Assembly (NCBI GenBank): GCA_050248375.1
Contig: JBFWSL010000031.1
Location: forward strand, 1 to 21,228
Origin: JAYZVT01 sp050248375
GTDB lineage: Bacteria > Pseudomonadota > Alphaproteobacteria > Rhizobiales > Methyloligellaceae
Length of the DNA stretch: 21,228 nt
Reading direction: 5' to 3'
The position numbers and the translations under genes were made by a program. This document shows, in pieces, positions 1 through 7,108 of this stretch. Below the pieces are notes generated by a model. The model did not search any database, had not been told where the DNA came from, and saw only the letters and a program-made list of their open reading frames with translations. How positions within the stretch are numbered: position 1 is the stretch's first letter; each line of letters opens with the position of its first letter.

Positions 1-758
1 AGCTCCGACGTGTTGCAGGACGGCAGGAAATCCATCAGCCGGCGCATCTGCAGCAGCGCCTCGACGTCGTTGTCATAGGCGCCGTCGGCGATTGACGACC
101 TGGTGGTGTGGATGGAGGCGCCGCCCAGCTCCTCCGCGGTGACGGTCTCGTTGGTGACGGTCTTCACCACGTCCGGCCCGGTGACGAACATGTAGGACGT
201 ATCGCGCACCATGAAGATGAAGTCGGTCATGGCGGGCGAATAGACGTCGCCGCCGGCGCAGGGGCCCATGATGACGCTGATCTGGGGGATGACGCCGGAC
301 GACAGCACGTTTCGCTGGAACACCTCGCCATAGCCGCCGAGCGCGGCCACGCCTTCCTGGATGCGGGCGCCGCCGGCGTCGAACAGGCCGATGATGGGCG
401 CGCGATTGCGCAGGGCCATGTCCTGCACCTTGAGGATCTTCTTCGCGTGGGTGTCCGAAAGCGAGCCGCCGAAGACGGTGAAATCCTTGGCGAAGACGTA
501 AGCGACGCGCCCGTTGATGGTGCCCCAGCCGGTGACGACGCCGTCGCCGGGAAACTTCGTCTTCTCCATGCCGAAGTCGGTGCAGCGGTGCTCGACGAAC
601 ATGTCGAACTCCTCGAAGGAGCCTTCGTCCAGCAGCAGGTCGATGCGCTCGCGCGCGGTGAGCTTGCCGCGGGCATGCTGCGCCTCGATGCGCTTCAGGC
701 CGCCTCCGAGGCGGGCCTGCTCGCGCCGCTGCTGCAACTGTTCGACGATTTCCTTCAT
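1..758 (-). CDS. pccB: Propionyl-CoA carboxylase beta subunit (partial, N-terminal half)
   Basis: This is the 5' half of a biotin-dependent acyl-CoA carboxyltransferase subunit, about 252 of the roughly 510 residues usual for the family; the rest lies off the left edge. The family moves CO2 from carboxybiotin to propionyl-CoA, giving methylmalonyl-CoA in the cytoplasm. Seen in the sequence: the PccB-type N-terminus (ARLGGG, then the GKLTARERIDLLLDEGSFEE segment near 31-50), FDAGGARIQEGVAALGGYGE at about 126-145 and IMGPCAGGDVYSPAMTDF at about 163-180, which form the acyl-CoA/oxyanion part of the carboxyltransferase fold. The ATG at 756-758 follows a GAGGGG Shine-Dalgarno and matches the family start. 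The family is clear; substrate preference (propionyl rather than another acyl-CoA) is inferred from overall resemblance. It is separated from the ATP12 gene by a 193-base spacer, so it probably has its own promoter. Confidence 0.93.
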   Translation of the reverse strand, partial: MKEIVEQLQQRREQARLGGGLKRIEAQHARGKLTARERIDLLLDEGSFEEFDMFVEHRCTDFGMEKTKFPGDGVVTGWGTINGRVAYVFAKDFTVFGGSLSDTHAKKILKVQDMALRNRAPIIGLFDAGGARIQEGVAALGGYGEVFQRNVLSSGVIPQISVIMGPCAGGDVYSPAMTDFIFMVRDTSYMFVTGPDVVKTVTNETVTAEELGGASIHTTRSSIADGAYDNDVEALLQMRRLMDFLPSCNTSE

Positions 759-782
759 GATGCCCCTCAGTGGATAAATTGA

Positions 783-788
783 ATTCTA
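783..788 (-). promoter_or_regulatory. Weak candidate -10 box for pccB
   Basis: On the minus strand the hexamer TAGAAT (5 of 6 matches to TATAAT) lies 24 bases upstream of the pccB ATG. No good -35 hexamer is seen at the normal distance; the nearest is TTGCCA, 23 bases further upstream. It is listed only because pccB needs a promoter in this spacer if it is not cotranscribed with ATP12. Confidence 0.2.
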
Positions 789-833
789 CAATGATCCCCG
801 GTCCTTAAGGCGGTGGCAAGCGCAGATAGCATT

Positions 834-915
834 GTAGCCCGCATGAAGCGAAGCGGAATGCGGGGTCCTTGCGCGCGGGTTCAGGTTGCCCCCCGGATTG
901 CGCTTCGCTCCATCC
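834..915. repeat. Two-armed REP-like palindromic element between ATP12 and pccB genes
   Basis: The spacer between the ATP12 and pccB genes holds two diverged copies of one hairpin in opposite orientation. The first arm starts with GTAG (834-837) and forms a 7-bp stem, CCCGCAT (838-844) with ATGCGGG (858-864), around a 13-base loop. The second arm forms GGAT (895-898) with ATCC (912-915), also around a 13-base loop. The two loops are 11/13 identical when one is reverse-complemented (core AGCGAAGCG), while the stems differ by paired changes (GCAT/ATGC against GGAT/ATCC). A GTAG tetranucleotide before a hairpin is the hallmark of REP sequences mobilised by RAYT transposases, and paired inverted REPs form BIME-like units. 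Identity as a REP is inferred; genomic copy number cannot be seen here. Confidence 0.6.
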
Positions 916-929
916 AGCCAGCGCACATC

Positions 930-949
930 CGGTGCGGTAGCAAGCACCG
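930..949 (-). other. Small hairpin just after the ATP12 stop codon
   Basis: A perfect 6-bp stem, CGGTGC (930-935) with GCACCG (944-949), around an 8-base loop lies 2 bases beyond the ATP12 stop codon on the minus strand. There is no T-tract after it, so it is not a canonical intrinsic terminator. It may protect the 3' end of the transcript or do nothing. Confidence 0.35.
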
Positions 950-951
950 AT

Positions 952-1671
952 CTAGGCACGTGACAGCGCCAGCAGGCGGGTCGCGGCTTCCATCTCGCCA
1001 TAGCGGCGGGCGCGGCGGGCCATGGCCTCGGCGTCCTCGCCCCACTGGGAAATCTGCCAGTCCTCGTCCACATGGGCGGCCGCCCACAGCGCCTCCGGGT
1101 CCAGATGCCCGCCGGCGTGGGCCAGGGCCAGAACGGCGGAGCCGGTCAGCGTGGTGAGCACATGGAGCGCGCCAAGAGCCCAGGCATCCTGTCGCGCCAG
1201 GGCGTTCCGGACAGCCTCCAGCGCCGCCCCCGGCTGGCTCACATGCATCACCCCGGCGGTGATGGCGAGATCGGCGCCAAGCGCGCTCCGCGCCCATCGC
1301 AGGATCGGGTCCCAGGCCGCGCCTTGCGCCTTCACCAGTCCCTCGGGATGCTCCGCCCGGTAGCAGAGCAGGTCGGAGCCCGCGAAGGCGGCAATGTCGT
1401 CCCGCACCTGTTGCCCGGCGCCCATGATGCCGTCGATGACCGTGTTGGCCAGCCGGGTCAGGGGCATCGTCGATGCAACGATCTTCTCCCCTTGCTCATT
1501 CCATTCCCCGGCAACCGCGTCCGCCAGCGCGCGCGACGGCAACGCCAGGAGATTGCGCGCGGGCGTACGCAGCGGGCGGCCGTCGAGAAGCACGCGGAAG
1601 CCGCCTTCCTCCGCCCGATCGACGGAAGCGGTCTTGTAGAAGCGGGCGAGGCCGTCGGGGGCCGACTTCAC
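952..1671 (-). CDS. ATP12 family F1-ATPase assembly chaperone
   Basis: A 239-residue protein of the ATP12 family, which binds the F1 alpha subunit before it joins the F1 hexamer and so assists cytoplasmic assembly of ATP synthase. The family is shared by alphaproteobacteria and mitochondria. Visible family signatures are FYKTASV near the N-terminus, LLDGRPLRTPARN (about 29-41), MPLTRLANTVID (about 69-80) and LLCYRAEHPEGL followed by WDPILRWA (about 100-126). The length is normal for bacterial members. The start is GTG (1669-1671), which overlaps the TGA stop of the upstream HAD gene as GTGA, so translation is probably coupled. It appears to be the last gene of the rarA-crcB-rluC-HAD-ATP12 run. 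No DNA-level oddity is seen. Confidence 0.93.
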   Translation of the reverse strand: MKSAPDGLARFYKTASVDRAEEGGFRVLLDGRPLRTPARNLLALPSRALADAVAGEWNEQGEKIVASTMPLTRLANTVIDGIMGAGQQVRDDIAAFAGSDLLCYRAEHPEGLVKAQGAAWDPILRWARSALGADLAITAGVMHVSQPGAALEAVRNALARQDAWALGALHVLTTLTGSAVLALAHAGGHLDPEALWAAAHVDEDWQISQWGEDAEAMARRARRYGEMEAATRLLALSRA

Positions 1672-2354
1672 CTGACCGCCCTTTCCGCCCTGTCCAGTCC
1701 ATCAATGGCGGACAGCAGTTCGCTGAAATTTCCCGAAACGCCATGGGCGCCCGCCGCCAGCAGCCTGTCGCCGGGATGATAGCCCCAGCCGACCCCCAGC
1801 GCGGCGACGCCGGCGCTGCGGGCCATGGCCATGTCGAAGGTCGTGTCGCCGACCATGACGGCATGTCCGGCGGACGCGCCCGTCTCGCTCAGCGCCCGCT
1901 GGATCATGGCCGGGTGCGGCTTGGAGGGATTGTCGTCGGCGGTCTGGAGGCTGACGAAGTGATCGCCCAGCCCGTGCAGCGCCAGCACGCGGTCCACGCC
2001 CCGGCGCGACTTGCCGGTGGCCATGCCGAGCAGAACGTCATCCTTGGCGGCGAGGGCCAGCACGGCTTCCAGAGCGCCTTCATAGAGCGGCTCGGAGTTT
2101 GCCGGGTCGGAACGCAGCACGGTGAAAGCCTGCTTGTAGCTCTCGCAGATGGCGAGCACCGCGGTCTCATCGGCATCCGCAGCCAGCTCGGCGATGGCCT
2201 GGGGCAGCGACAGTCCGACGATGCCGAGGACCGCCTCGCGCGGCGGACACATCAGGCCGTGAGCGGCGAAGGCATCGCTCATGGCGGCACAGATCATGTG
2301 CTGGCTGTCCACCAGCGTGCCATCGCAGTCGAAGATGATCAGGCGCGGCGGCAC
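1668..2354 (-). CDS. HAD-superfamily phosphatase, phosphoglycolate phosphatase-like (subfamily IA)
   Basis: A 228-residue haloacid dehalogenase-type phosphohydrolase. All four HAD motifs are visible: motif I FDCDGTLVDS with nucleophile Asp9 and acid/base Asp11; motif II Thr113 in GMATGKS; motif III Lys145 in PSKPHP; motif IV VGDTTFDMAMA with Asp170 and Asp174 for Mg2+. An alpha-helical cap lies between motifs I and II (about residues 18-85), as in subfamily IA. The closest named relatives are phosphoglycolate phosphatases (Gph), but many members have other small phosphate-ester substrates, so the substrate is not assigned. The start is GTG at 2352-2354, 5 bases after the rluC stop; the end overlaps the ATP12 start. 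The operon position suggests housekeeping or metabolite repair, which is inference. Confidence 0.9.
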   Translation of the reverse strand: MPPRLIIFDCDGTLVDSQHMICAAMSDAFAAHGLMCPPREAVLGIVGLSLPQAIAELAADADETAVLAICESYKQAFTVLRSDPANSEPLYEGALEAVLALAAKDDVLLGMATGKSRRGVDRVLALHGLGDHFVSLQTADDNPSKPHPAMIQRALSETGASAGHAVMVGDTTFDMAMARSAGVAALGVGWGYHPGDRLLAAGAHGVSGNFSELLSAIDGLDRAERAVR

Positions 2355-2359
2355 GGACC

Positions 2360-3352
2360 TTATTCCTCCGCGTCCATGGGATCGAAGCCGGCGGCCTCGT
2401 CGAAGCCGAGCAGCTTCCAGCTCTTGCGCATGTGGCCAGGCAGCGGCGCGGTCACGTCCAGCGTGCCGCCGCCGGGGTGCGGCAGTGTCAGGCGGCGGGC
2501 GTGCAGATGCAGCCTGTTGGGAATCTCGCCGCCCTGGAACTCCAGCCTGCGGCTGTATTTGGGATCGCCGACGATGGGGTGGCCGATATGGGCCATGTGA
2601 GCGCGAAGCTGGTGGGTGCGGCCCGTCACCGGCTTCAGCGTCACCCAGCTCACGAGGTCGCCGGCGCGCCCGAGTACGGCATAGTGCGTAACCGCGCGCT
2701 GGCCATCCTTGTCTCCCGGCGTCGTCGCGACCACGCGGTCGCCTTCGGGAGTGCGGATCTTCTTCAGCGGCACGTCGATCCTGCCCTGCGCCGGCTTCGG
2801 CACACCGGCCACCAGGGCCCAGTAGATCTTGCGCGCCGAGCGTGTGCGGAACACGCGTCCGAGATCCCGCGCCATGCTGCGCGAACGCGCCAGCAGGAGC
2901 ACGCCCGTGGTATCCCGGTCCAGCCGATGAACCAGGCGCGGACGGTCATCGGCGTCGTAGATCAGCGCGTCGAGCATGGCTTCCAGATGACGCTCCGTCC
3001 CGGTGCCTCCCTGCACCGCCAAGCCATACGGCTTGTCGAGCACAATGACGGAAGAATCCTTATACAAAACAGCCTCTTGTATCATACGGCTGTCTTTTTG
3101 ATTCAGCTCTGGCGCGACCCATTCCGCTTCTTCCGCCGACATGGATTTGCCCACGGGAGGAATACGGACCTTCTGCCCCGCCTCCAGCCGCGCATTGGAC
3201 TTGGCGCGGCCGCCGTCCACGCGGATCTGGCCGGTGCGCAGCAGCTTCTGAAGGTGGCCGTGGCCGAGCCCGGGATAATGCTGGCGGAACCAGCGGTCGA
3301 GGCGCATACCGTCCTCGCCCTCGCCCACCTCGACGAGTTCGACGCCGCTCAT
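2360..3352 (-). CDS. rluC: RluA-family 23S rRNA pseudouridine synthase (RluC-like)
   Basis: A 330-residue pseudouridine synthase with an N-terminal S4 RNA-binding domain (about residues 16-66) and an RluA catalytic domain. The catalytic motif RLVHRLDRDTTG (139-150) contains the nucleophilic Asp145; most relatives have Ser rather than Thr in the last part. The C-terminal VTGRTHQLRAHM motif is also present. RluC modifies uridines 955, 2504 and 2580 of 23S rRNA in E. coli; that assignment rests on S4-RluA architecture and length, and RluD or another RluA paralogue cannot be ruled out. The ATG at 3350-3352 overlaps the crcB TGA as ATGA, so it is likely translated by coupling. It sits in the rarA-crcB-rluC-HAD-ATP12 operon. 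Confidence 0.88.
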   Translation of the reverse strand: MSGVELVEVGEGEDGMRLDRWFRQHYPGLGHGHLQKLLRTGQIRVDGGRAKSNARLEAGQKVRIPPVGKSMSAEEAEWVAPELNQKDSRMIQEAVLYKDSSVIVLDKPYGLAVQGGTGTERHLEAMLDALIYDADDRPRLVHRLDRDTTGVLLLARSRSMARDLGRVFRTRSARKIYWALVAGVPKPAQGRIDVPLKKIRTPEGDRVVATTPGDKDGQRAVTHYAVLGRAGDLVSWVTLKPVTGRTHQLRAHMAHIGHPIVGDPKYSRRLEFQGGEIPNRLHLHARRLTLPHPGGGTLDVTAPLPGHMRKSWKLLGFDEAAGFDPMDAEE

Positions 3353-3729
3353 TCCAGGACCAGGCGCACGATCATGAGGCCAAGAAACAGCGCGAGGATG
3401 GACAGGCCGACGGAAGCGCCCAGATAGGCGAAGGCGGCCGAGACGTCCTTGCGCTCCCAGAGGATGGCGAAGTCCAGCGAGAAAGCCGAAAAGGTGGTGA
3501 AGCCGCCAAGGATGCCCGTGGCCAGGAAGGTGCGCATTTCGTTGGAGAGCGACAGCTTCAGCGCCGCCGTCTCGATCAGGAGCCCCATGAGCAGACAGCC
3601 GACGATGTTCACGGTCAGCGTCCCCCAGGGAAACTGGGCTCCAAGCAGCCGCGCGGCTCCCACGCCCACCAGGTAGCGCGCAGACGCGCCTATGGCCCCG
3701 CCAGCCGCGGCCCAGAGCACCATTTTCAT
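3349..3729 (-). CDS. crcB: Fluoride ion channel CrcB/Fluc
   Basis: A 126-residue, four-helix membrane protein of the CrcB/Fluc family, which assembles as antiparallel dimers in the inner membrane and exports fluoride. Visible signatures are GGAIGASARY near the N-terminus, GTLTVNIVGC (36-45, with the pore Asn41) and TGILGGFTTFSAFS (71-84), carrying the pore phenylalanines and the central Na+ site region. Hydrophobic segments fall at about 3-25, 35-55, 66-92 and 98-124. The ATG at 3727-3729 overlaps the rarA TGA. Because the start is buried in rarA there is no room for the fluoride riboswitch that often precedes crcB. A single copy is seen, which fits a homodimeric channel. Confidence 0.95.
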   Translation of the reverse strand: MKMVLWAAAGGAIGASARYLVGVGAARLLGAQFPWGTLTVNIVGCLLMGLLIETAALKLSLSNEMRTFLATGILGGFTTFSAFSLDFAILWERKDVSAAFAYLGASVGLSILALFLGLMIVRLVLE

Positions 3730-5045
3730 GTGCCGCCCCCTTCCCGGTTCCGCCTCAGCTTGCGCCAGGCCTGGAGCCGCTTGGCTATGCCGGCTTCCTC
3801 GCCGCGATCCACCGGATGATAGAAATCCTGCCGCTCGACACCGTCAGGGAAATAGTGCTGGCCGGAAAAGCCGCCCTCGGCGTTGTGGTCGTACTCGTAG
3901 CCCGAGCCGTAGCCCTCATCCTTCATCAGGCGCGTCGGCGCATTGAGAATGTGCTTTGGCGGCGAGAGCGACCCGGAGTCCTGAGCGAAGGCCGTGGCGC
4001 GGTTGAAGGCGACATATGCCGCGTTCGACTTGGGCGCGACCGCCAGATAGACAACCGCCTGGGCCAGAGCCAGCTCGCCTTCCGGCGAGCCCAGGAAGTC
4101 ATAGGCCTCCTTGGCCGCCGTGGTCTGCAACAGCGCGTTCGGATCCGCCAGGCCGATGTCCTCGACGGCCATGCGCACCATGCGGCGCGCGATGTAGAGC
4201 GGGTCCTCGCCTCCGGCCAGCATGCGGGCCAGCCAGTACAGCGCGGCGTCCGGATCGGAACCGCGCACCGACTTGTGCAGGGCCGAGATCAGGTTGTAGT
4301 GACCGTCCTGCCCCTTGTCGTAAAGGGGCGCGCGGCGCTGCACCAGCGCGGTGAGCGCCGCACGGTCGAGGGCCGCCTCACCAGCCGGGATGGCGAGGAA
4401 GACGTCCTCCACCAGATTCAACGCCGCGCGGCCGTCCCCATCGGCCATGCCGACCAGCGCGGCGCGGGCGTCCTCGGTCAGGGGCAGCTCGCGGCCTTCC
4501 AGTTTCTCGGCGCGGGAGAGCAGTTCGCCCACGCCTTTCTCGTCCAGCCTGCGAAAGGTCAGGACCGTGGCGCGGGACAGCAGGGCGGAGTTCAACTCGA
4601 AGGACGGATTCTCGGTGGTGGCCCCTACCAGCACGATGGTCCCGTTCTCCACATTGGGAAGGAAGGCGTCCTGCTGGGCCCGGTTGAAACGGTGTATCTC
4701 GTCCACGAAGAGCAGCGTTCCACGGCCATCCGAGCGGCGCTGGCGGGCGGCGTCGAACAGCTTGCGCAACTCCTGCACGCCCGAATAGATGGCCGACACC
4801 TGCTCGAAATGCAGGTCGGTCTCGTGGGCGAGCAGGCGCGCGACGGTGGTCTTGCCAGTGCCCGGGGGGCCCCAGAAGATCATGGAAGTGAGCCGGCCCG
4901 CGTCGATCATGCGGCGCAGGAGCCCGCCCTCGGCGAGGATATGATCCTGCCCGACCACTTCGGAGAGCCTGGCCGGACGCAGGCGGTCGGCAAGGGGATG
5001 CGGGGCATCGGCATCCATTCCCGCAGCCTCGAACAATGTGGCCAT
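3726..5045 (-). CDS. rarA: Replication-associated recombination protein A (AAA+ ATPase, MgsA)
   Basis: A 439-residue AAA+ ATPase of the RarA/MgsA/WRNIP1 family, a tetrameric clamp-loader-like enzyme that acts at stalled replication forks and at ends bound by single-strand-binding protein. Visible features: the family N-terminus PLADRLRP (17-24) and VVGQDHIL (30-37); Walker A GPPGTGKTT (59-67, Lys65); Walker B LLFVDEIHRF (111-120); sensor 1 GATTENPSFE (141-150); arginine finger in SALLSRAT (153-160). The C-terminal helical oligomerisation region includes YDFLGSPEGELAL. Length is normal. The ATG at 5043-5045 has GGGAGAGG just upstream and lies 16 bases after the degP stop. The stop overlaps the crcB start. 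Confidence 0.97.
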   Translation of the reverse strand: MATLFEAAGMDADAPHPLADRLRPARLSEVVGQDHILAEGGLLRRMIDAGRLTSMIFWGPPGTGKTTVARLLAHETDLHFEQVSAIYSGVQELRKLFDAARQRRSDGRGTLLFVDEIHRFNRAQQDAFLPNVENGTIVLVGATTENPSFELNSALLSRATVLTFRRLDEKGVGELLSRAEKLEGRELPLTEDARAALVGMADGDGRAALNLVEDVFLAIPAGEAALDRAALTALVQRRAPLYDKGQDGHYNLISALHKSVRGSDPDAALYWLARMLAGGEDPLYIARRMVRMAVEDIGLADPNALLQTTAAKEAYDFLGSPEGELALAQAVVYLAVAPKSNAAYVAFNRATAFAQDSGSLSPPKHILNAPTRLMKDEGYGSGYEYDHNAEGGFSGQHYFPDGVERQDFYHPVDRGEEAGIAKRLQAWRKLRRNREGGGT

Positions 5046-5061
5046 GGCCCTCTCCCGGCTC

Positions 5062-6498
5062 CTAGCCGCCGATCACCACGTTGAGCGCGCGCCCATCGCG
5101 GATGATACCCAGCCCCCAGCGGGCAGCGGCCTTGGCCGTCGCCTTGACCAACTGTTCCACGCTCAGGACTTCCGTGCCGTTGACCACTCTCACGATATCG
5201 TTCTTGCGCAGGAAGCCGATGCTCGCCGCGCGGCTATTCGGCACGATATCCAAGACGACCACACCCTTGATATCGTCGTCGAGACCAAGCTCCTCCGCCA
5301 CCGCTGGCGACAGGTTGGCGACGCGCGCGCCGGCTATGGGGCTCTGGCCTTCAATATCGGTCTCGTTGCGCGGGGGAATTTCGGGAGCGGCGACGAGAGG
5401 CACCTCGGCGCGGGCCAGCTTGCCATCGCGCATTATGTCCACCGCCGCCTTGCCGCCAATGCCCTTGGTGCCGAAGCGGTAATGGAAGGCACGCGGATCG
5501 TCGACCTCCTTGCCCTCCACCGCCACGATCACGTCACCGGCGCGCAGGCCCGAGGTGGCTGCGGGCCCCTGTGGCGACACCTGGGTGACCAGGGCGCCGA
5601 TACGGCGCTCCAGCCCCAGCGAGTCGGCGATATCGGAAGTCACGGCCTGCAACTTGGCGCCGAGCCAGGGCCGCTGCACCCTCGTGCCCTTGATGGCCGA
5701 CTGGACGACCTGCGAGACCATATTGGAGGGAATGGCGAAGCCGATGCCATGCGAAGCGCCGGTGCGGGAATAGATGGCGGAGTTGACGCCCACCAGACGG
5801 CCGTTCATGTCCACCAGCGCGCCGCCGGAGTTGCCCGGATTGATAGCCGCATCGGTCTGGATGAAGAACTGGTAGTCGGAGACGCCGACGCGGGTTCGGG
5901 CAAGAGCGGAAACGATGCCGCTGGTCACGGTCTGGCCGACGCCGAAGGGATTGCCGATGGCGAGCACGAGATCGCCCACCTCCAGGCTCTCGGAGTCGTC
6001 GAACTCGAGATAGGGGAACTGCTCTCCATTGGCCTCGACGCGCAGCACGGCAAGGTCGGTCTGCTCGTCCTTGAGCACCACCCTGGCCTCGAACTCGCGC
6101 GCATCGGACAACGCCACCTTGATCTCGCCTTCCTCGCCACCCTTGATGACGTGGTAGTTGGTGACGATGACGCCTTCGGGGCTGACGATGACGCCGGAGC
6201 CCAGCGAATTCTGAACGCGATCGCGCGGCATGCCGAAGCTGCGGCCGAAGAAGTCGCGGAAGAAAGGGTCATTGAGGAAGGGCGAGACCTGCTGCCTGAC
6301 GCGCTTGCGCACATAGACGTTGACCACGGCCGGAGCCGCCCGCTTCACGATGGGCGCGAAGGACAGCCGCACTTCTTCCTGGCTCGCCGGGGCGCGGCGG
6401 TCCTGGGCCTGCGCCCCCACGGCGGCGGCGAAAGCCAGAACGAGAACCGCGAAGAGGCTTGCCGCGCGCGCGGTCATTCGAGTGGCCGTAAAGATCAT
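5062..6498 (-). CDS. degP: Periplasmic Do-type serine protease with two PDZ domains (DegP/DegQ-like)
   Basis: A trypsin-like HtrA protease-chaperone exported to the periplasm for envelope protein quality control. Numbering from the upstream ATG at 6540 (492 residues), the catalytic triad is His130 (VTNYHVIKGG), Asp162 (EQTDLAVLRV) and Ser238 (NPGNSGGAL). PDZ1 covers about 285-380 and PDZ2 about 405-490. A hydrophobic signal sequence (SLFAVLVLAFAAAVGAQA) ends near residue 46. I prefer the in-frame ATG at 6496-6498 (478 residues), which has AAGGCAGG upstream and gives a normal signal peptide. The ATG at 6540 lacks a ribosome-binding site and overlaps a possible -10 box; a third ATG lies at 6477. 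The gene follows the rplQ terminator, so it needs its own promoter. DegP versus DegQ cannot be settled from sequence alone. Confidence 0.94.
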   Translation of the reverse strand: MIFTATRMTARAASLFAVLVLAFAAAVGAQAQDRRAPASQEEVRLSFAPIVKRAAPAVVNVYVRKRVRQQVSPFLNDPFFRDFFGRSFGMPRDRVQNSLGSGVIVSPEGVIVTNYHVIKGGEEGEIKVALSDAREFEARVVLKDEQTDLAVLRVEANGEQFPYLEFDDSESLEVGDLVLAIGNPFGVGQTVTSGIVSALARTRVGVSDYQFFIQTDAAINPGNSGGALVDMNGRLVGVNSAIYSRTGASHGIGFAIPSNMVSQVVQSAIKGTRVQRPWLGAKLQAVTSDIADSLGLERRIGALVTQVSPQGPAATSGLRAGDVIVAVEGKEVDDPRAFHYRFGTKGIGGKAAVDIMRDGKLARAEVPLVAAPEIPPRNETDIEGQSPIAGARVANLSPAVAEELGLDDDIKGVVVLDIVPNSRAASIGFLRKNDIVRVVNGTEVLSVEQLVKATAKAAARWGLGIIRDGRALNVVIGG

Positions 6499-6538
6499 CA
6501 GAGCCTGCCTTGCTGGTGTTCCCGGCTGCTGCGAGTCC

Positions 6539-6565
6539 ATTATCCGGCGCAGTTTGGCAAAACTG
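6539..6565 (-). promoter_or_regulatory. Candidate degP promoter/operator region with a 16-base palindrome
   Basis: Between the rplQ terminator and degP lies a perfect inverted repeat: CAGTTT (6550-6555), spacer GGCA, AAACTG (6560-6565). Just downstream in the minus-strand direction is the -10-like hexamer GATAAT (6539-6544), which overlaps the alternative upstream degP ATG. No good -35 hexamer is visible at 17 bases; TTGCCA lies only 10 bases from the hexamer. Position, dyad and hexamer together suggest a regulated promoter, but this is inference. Confidence 0.35.
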
Positions 6566-6572
6566 GCCCGGA

Positions 6573-6600
6573 CAAAAAAGGGCGGCCTACCGGCCGCCCC
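6573..6600 (-). terminator. Rho-independent terminator after rplQ (end of ribosomal cluster)
   Basis: On the minus strand a perfect 8-bp GC-rich stem (GGGCGGCC at 6580-6587 with GGCCGCCC at 6592-6599) with a 4-base loop is followed directly by six Ts (6579-6574). It lies 34 bases past the rplQ stop codon. The plus-strand side has no T-tract, so it works only for the leftward transcript. It marks the end of the S10-spc-alpha cluster and isolates degP. Confidence 0.93.
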
Positions 6601-6633
6601 CCGTATACGGTTCTCCGCTCTCGCGGGAGCACG

Positions 6634-7071
6634 TCAGGCCGCGGCCTGAGCCTTCTCGGCCTCGTCCTCGACCCGCTCCGGCACCGGACCGGAATCCTGG
6701 CCCTTGGCCGACTCGTCACGGTCCACCAGCTCGATCACCGCCACCGGCGCGGAGTCGCCATAGCGGAAGCCGGCCTTCAGCACGCGCGTATAACCGCCCG
6801 GACGATCCTTGTAGCGGGGTCCCAGCACCTCGAAGAGCTTCTTGACCATGGCCTCGTCACGCAGGCGCGAGGCAACCAGCCGGCGCGCATGCAGGTCGCC
6901 GCGCTTGGCCAGCGTGATCAGCCGCTCGACGACGCGCTTGAGGTCCTTCGCCTTGGGCAGCGTGGTGACGATCTGCTCGTGCTTGACGAGCGCCGCGGCC
7001 ATGTTGGCGAACAGCGCCGTGCGATGGCTGGCGCTGCGGTTCAACCGCCGTCCGGTCCTGCGATGACGCAT
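6634..7071 (-). CDS. rplQ: 50S ribosomal protein bL17
   Basis: A 145-residue large-subunit protein near the exit tunnel. The conserved N-terminus MRHRRTGRRLNRSASHR and the HEQIVTTLPKAKDLKRVVE segment (31-49) are diagnostic, as is GGYTRVLKAGFRYGDSAPVAVIEL. Residues from about 118 form a charged, alanine-rich C-terminal extension beyond the roughly 120-residue core, which is common in alphaproteobacteria. The ATG at 7069-7071 is preceded by AGGGAGA. It is the last gene of the alpha operon, 37 bases after rpoA, and is followed by a strong terminator. Confidence 0.98.
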   Translation of the reverse strand: MRHRRTGRRLNRSASHRTALFANMAAALVKHEQIVTTLPKAKDLKRVVERLITLAKRGDLHARRLVASRLRDEAMVKKLFEVLGPRYKDRPGGYTRVLKAGFRYGDSAPVAVIELVDRDESAKGQDSGPVPERVEDEAEKAQAAA

Positions 7072-7108
7072 GACAATCTCCCTTGAATTCGCCCGGGCGC
7101 CGCAGCGC

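Noticed and set aside
1072..3427. Several long plus-strand frames opposite the ATP12, HAD and rluC genes
   Set aside because: They are shadows of the minus-strand genes, with Arg/Ala/Gly-rich translations and no recognisable domain or convincing start.
3727..3900. Possible fluoride riboswitch upstream of crcB
   Set aside because: The region is rarA coding sequence, and the crcB start overlaps the rarA stop. I saw no riboswitch-like conserved core.
5038..7086. 682-codon open frame on the plus strand spanning degP, its promoter region and most of rplQ
   Set aside because: It is antisense to two clear genes and crosses a real terminator; its protein is rich in His, Asp, Gly and Arg and resembles no family. 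It is a product of GC-rich codon usage on the other strand.
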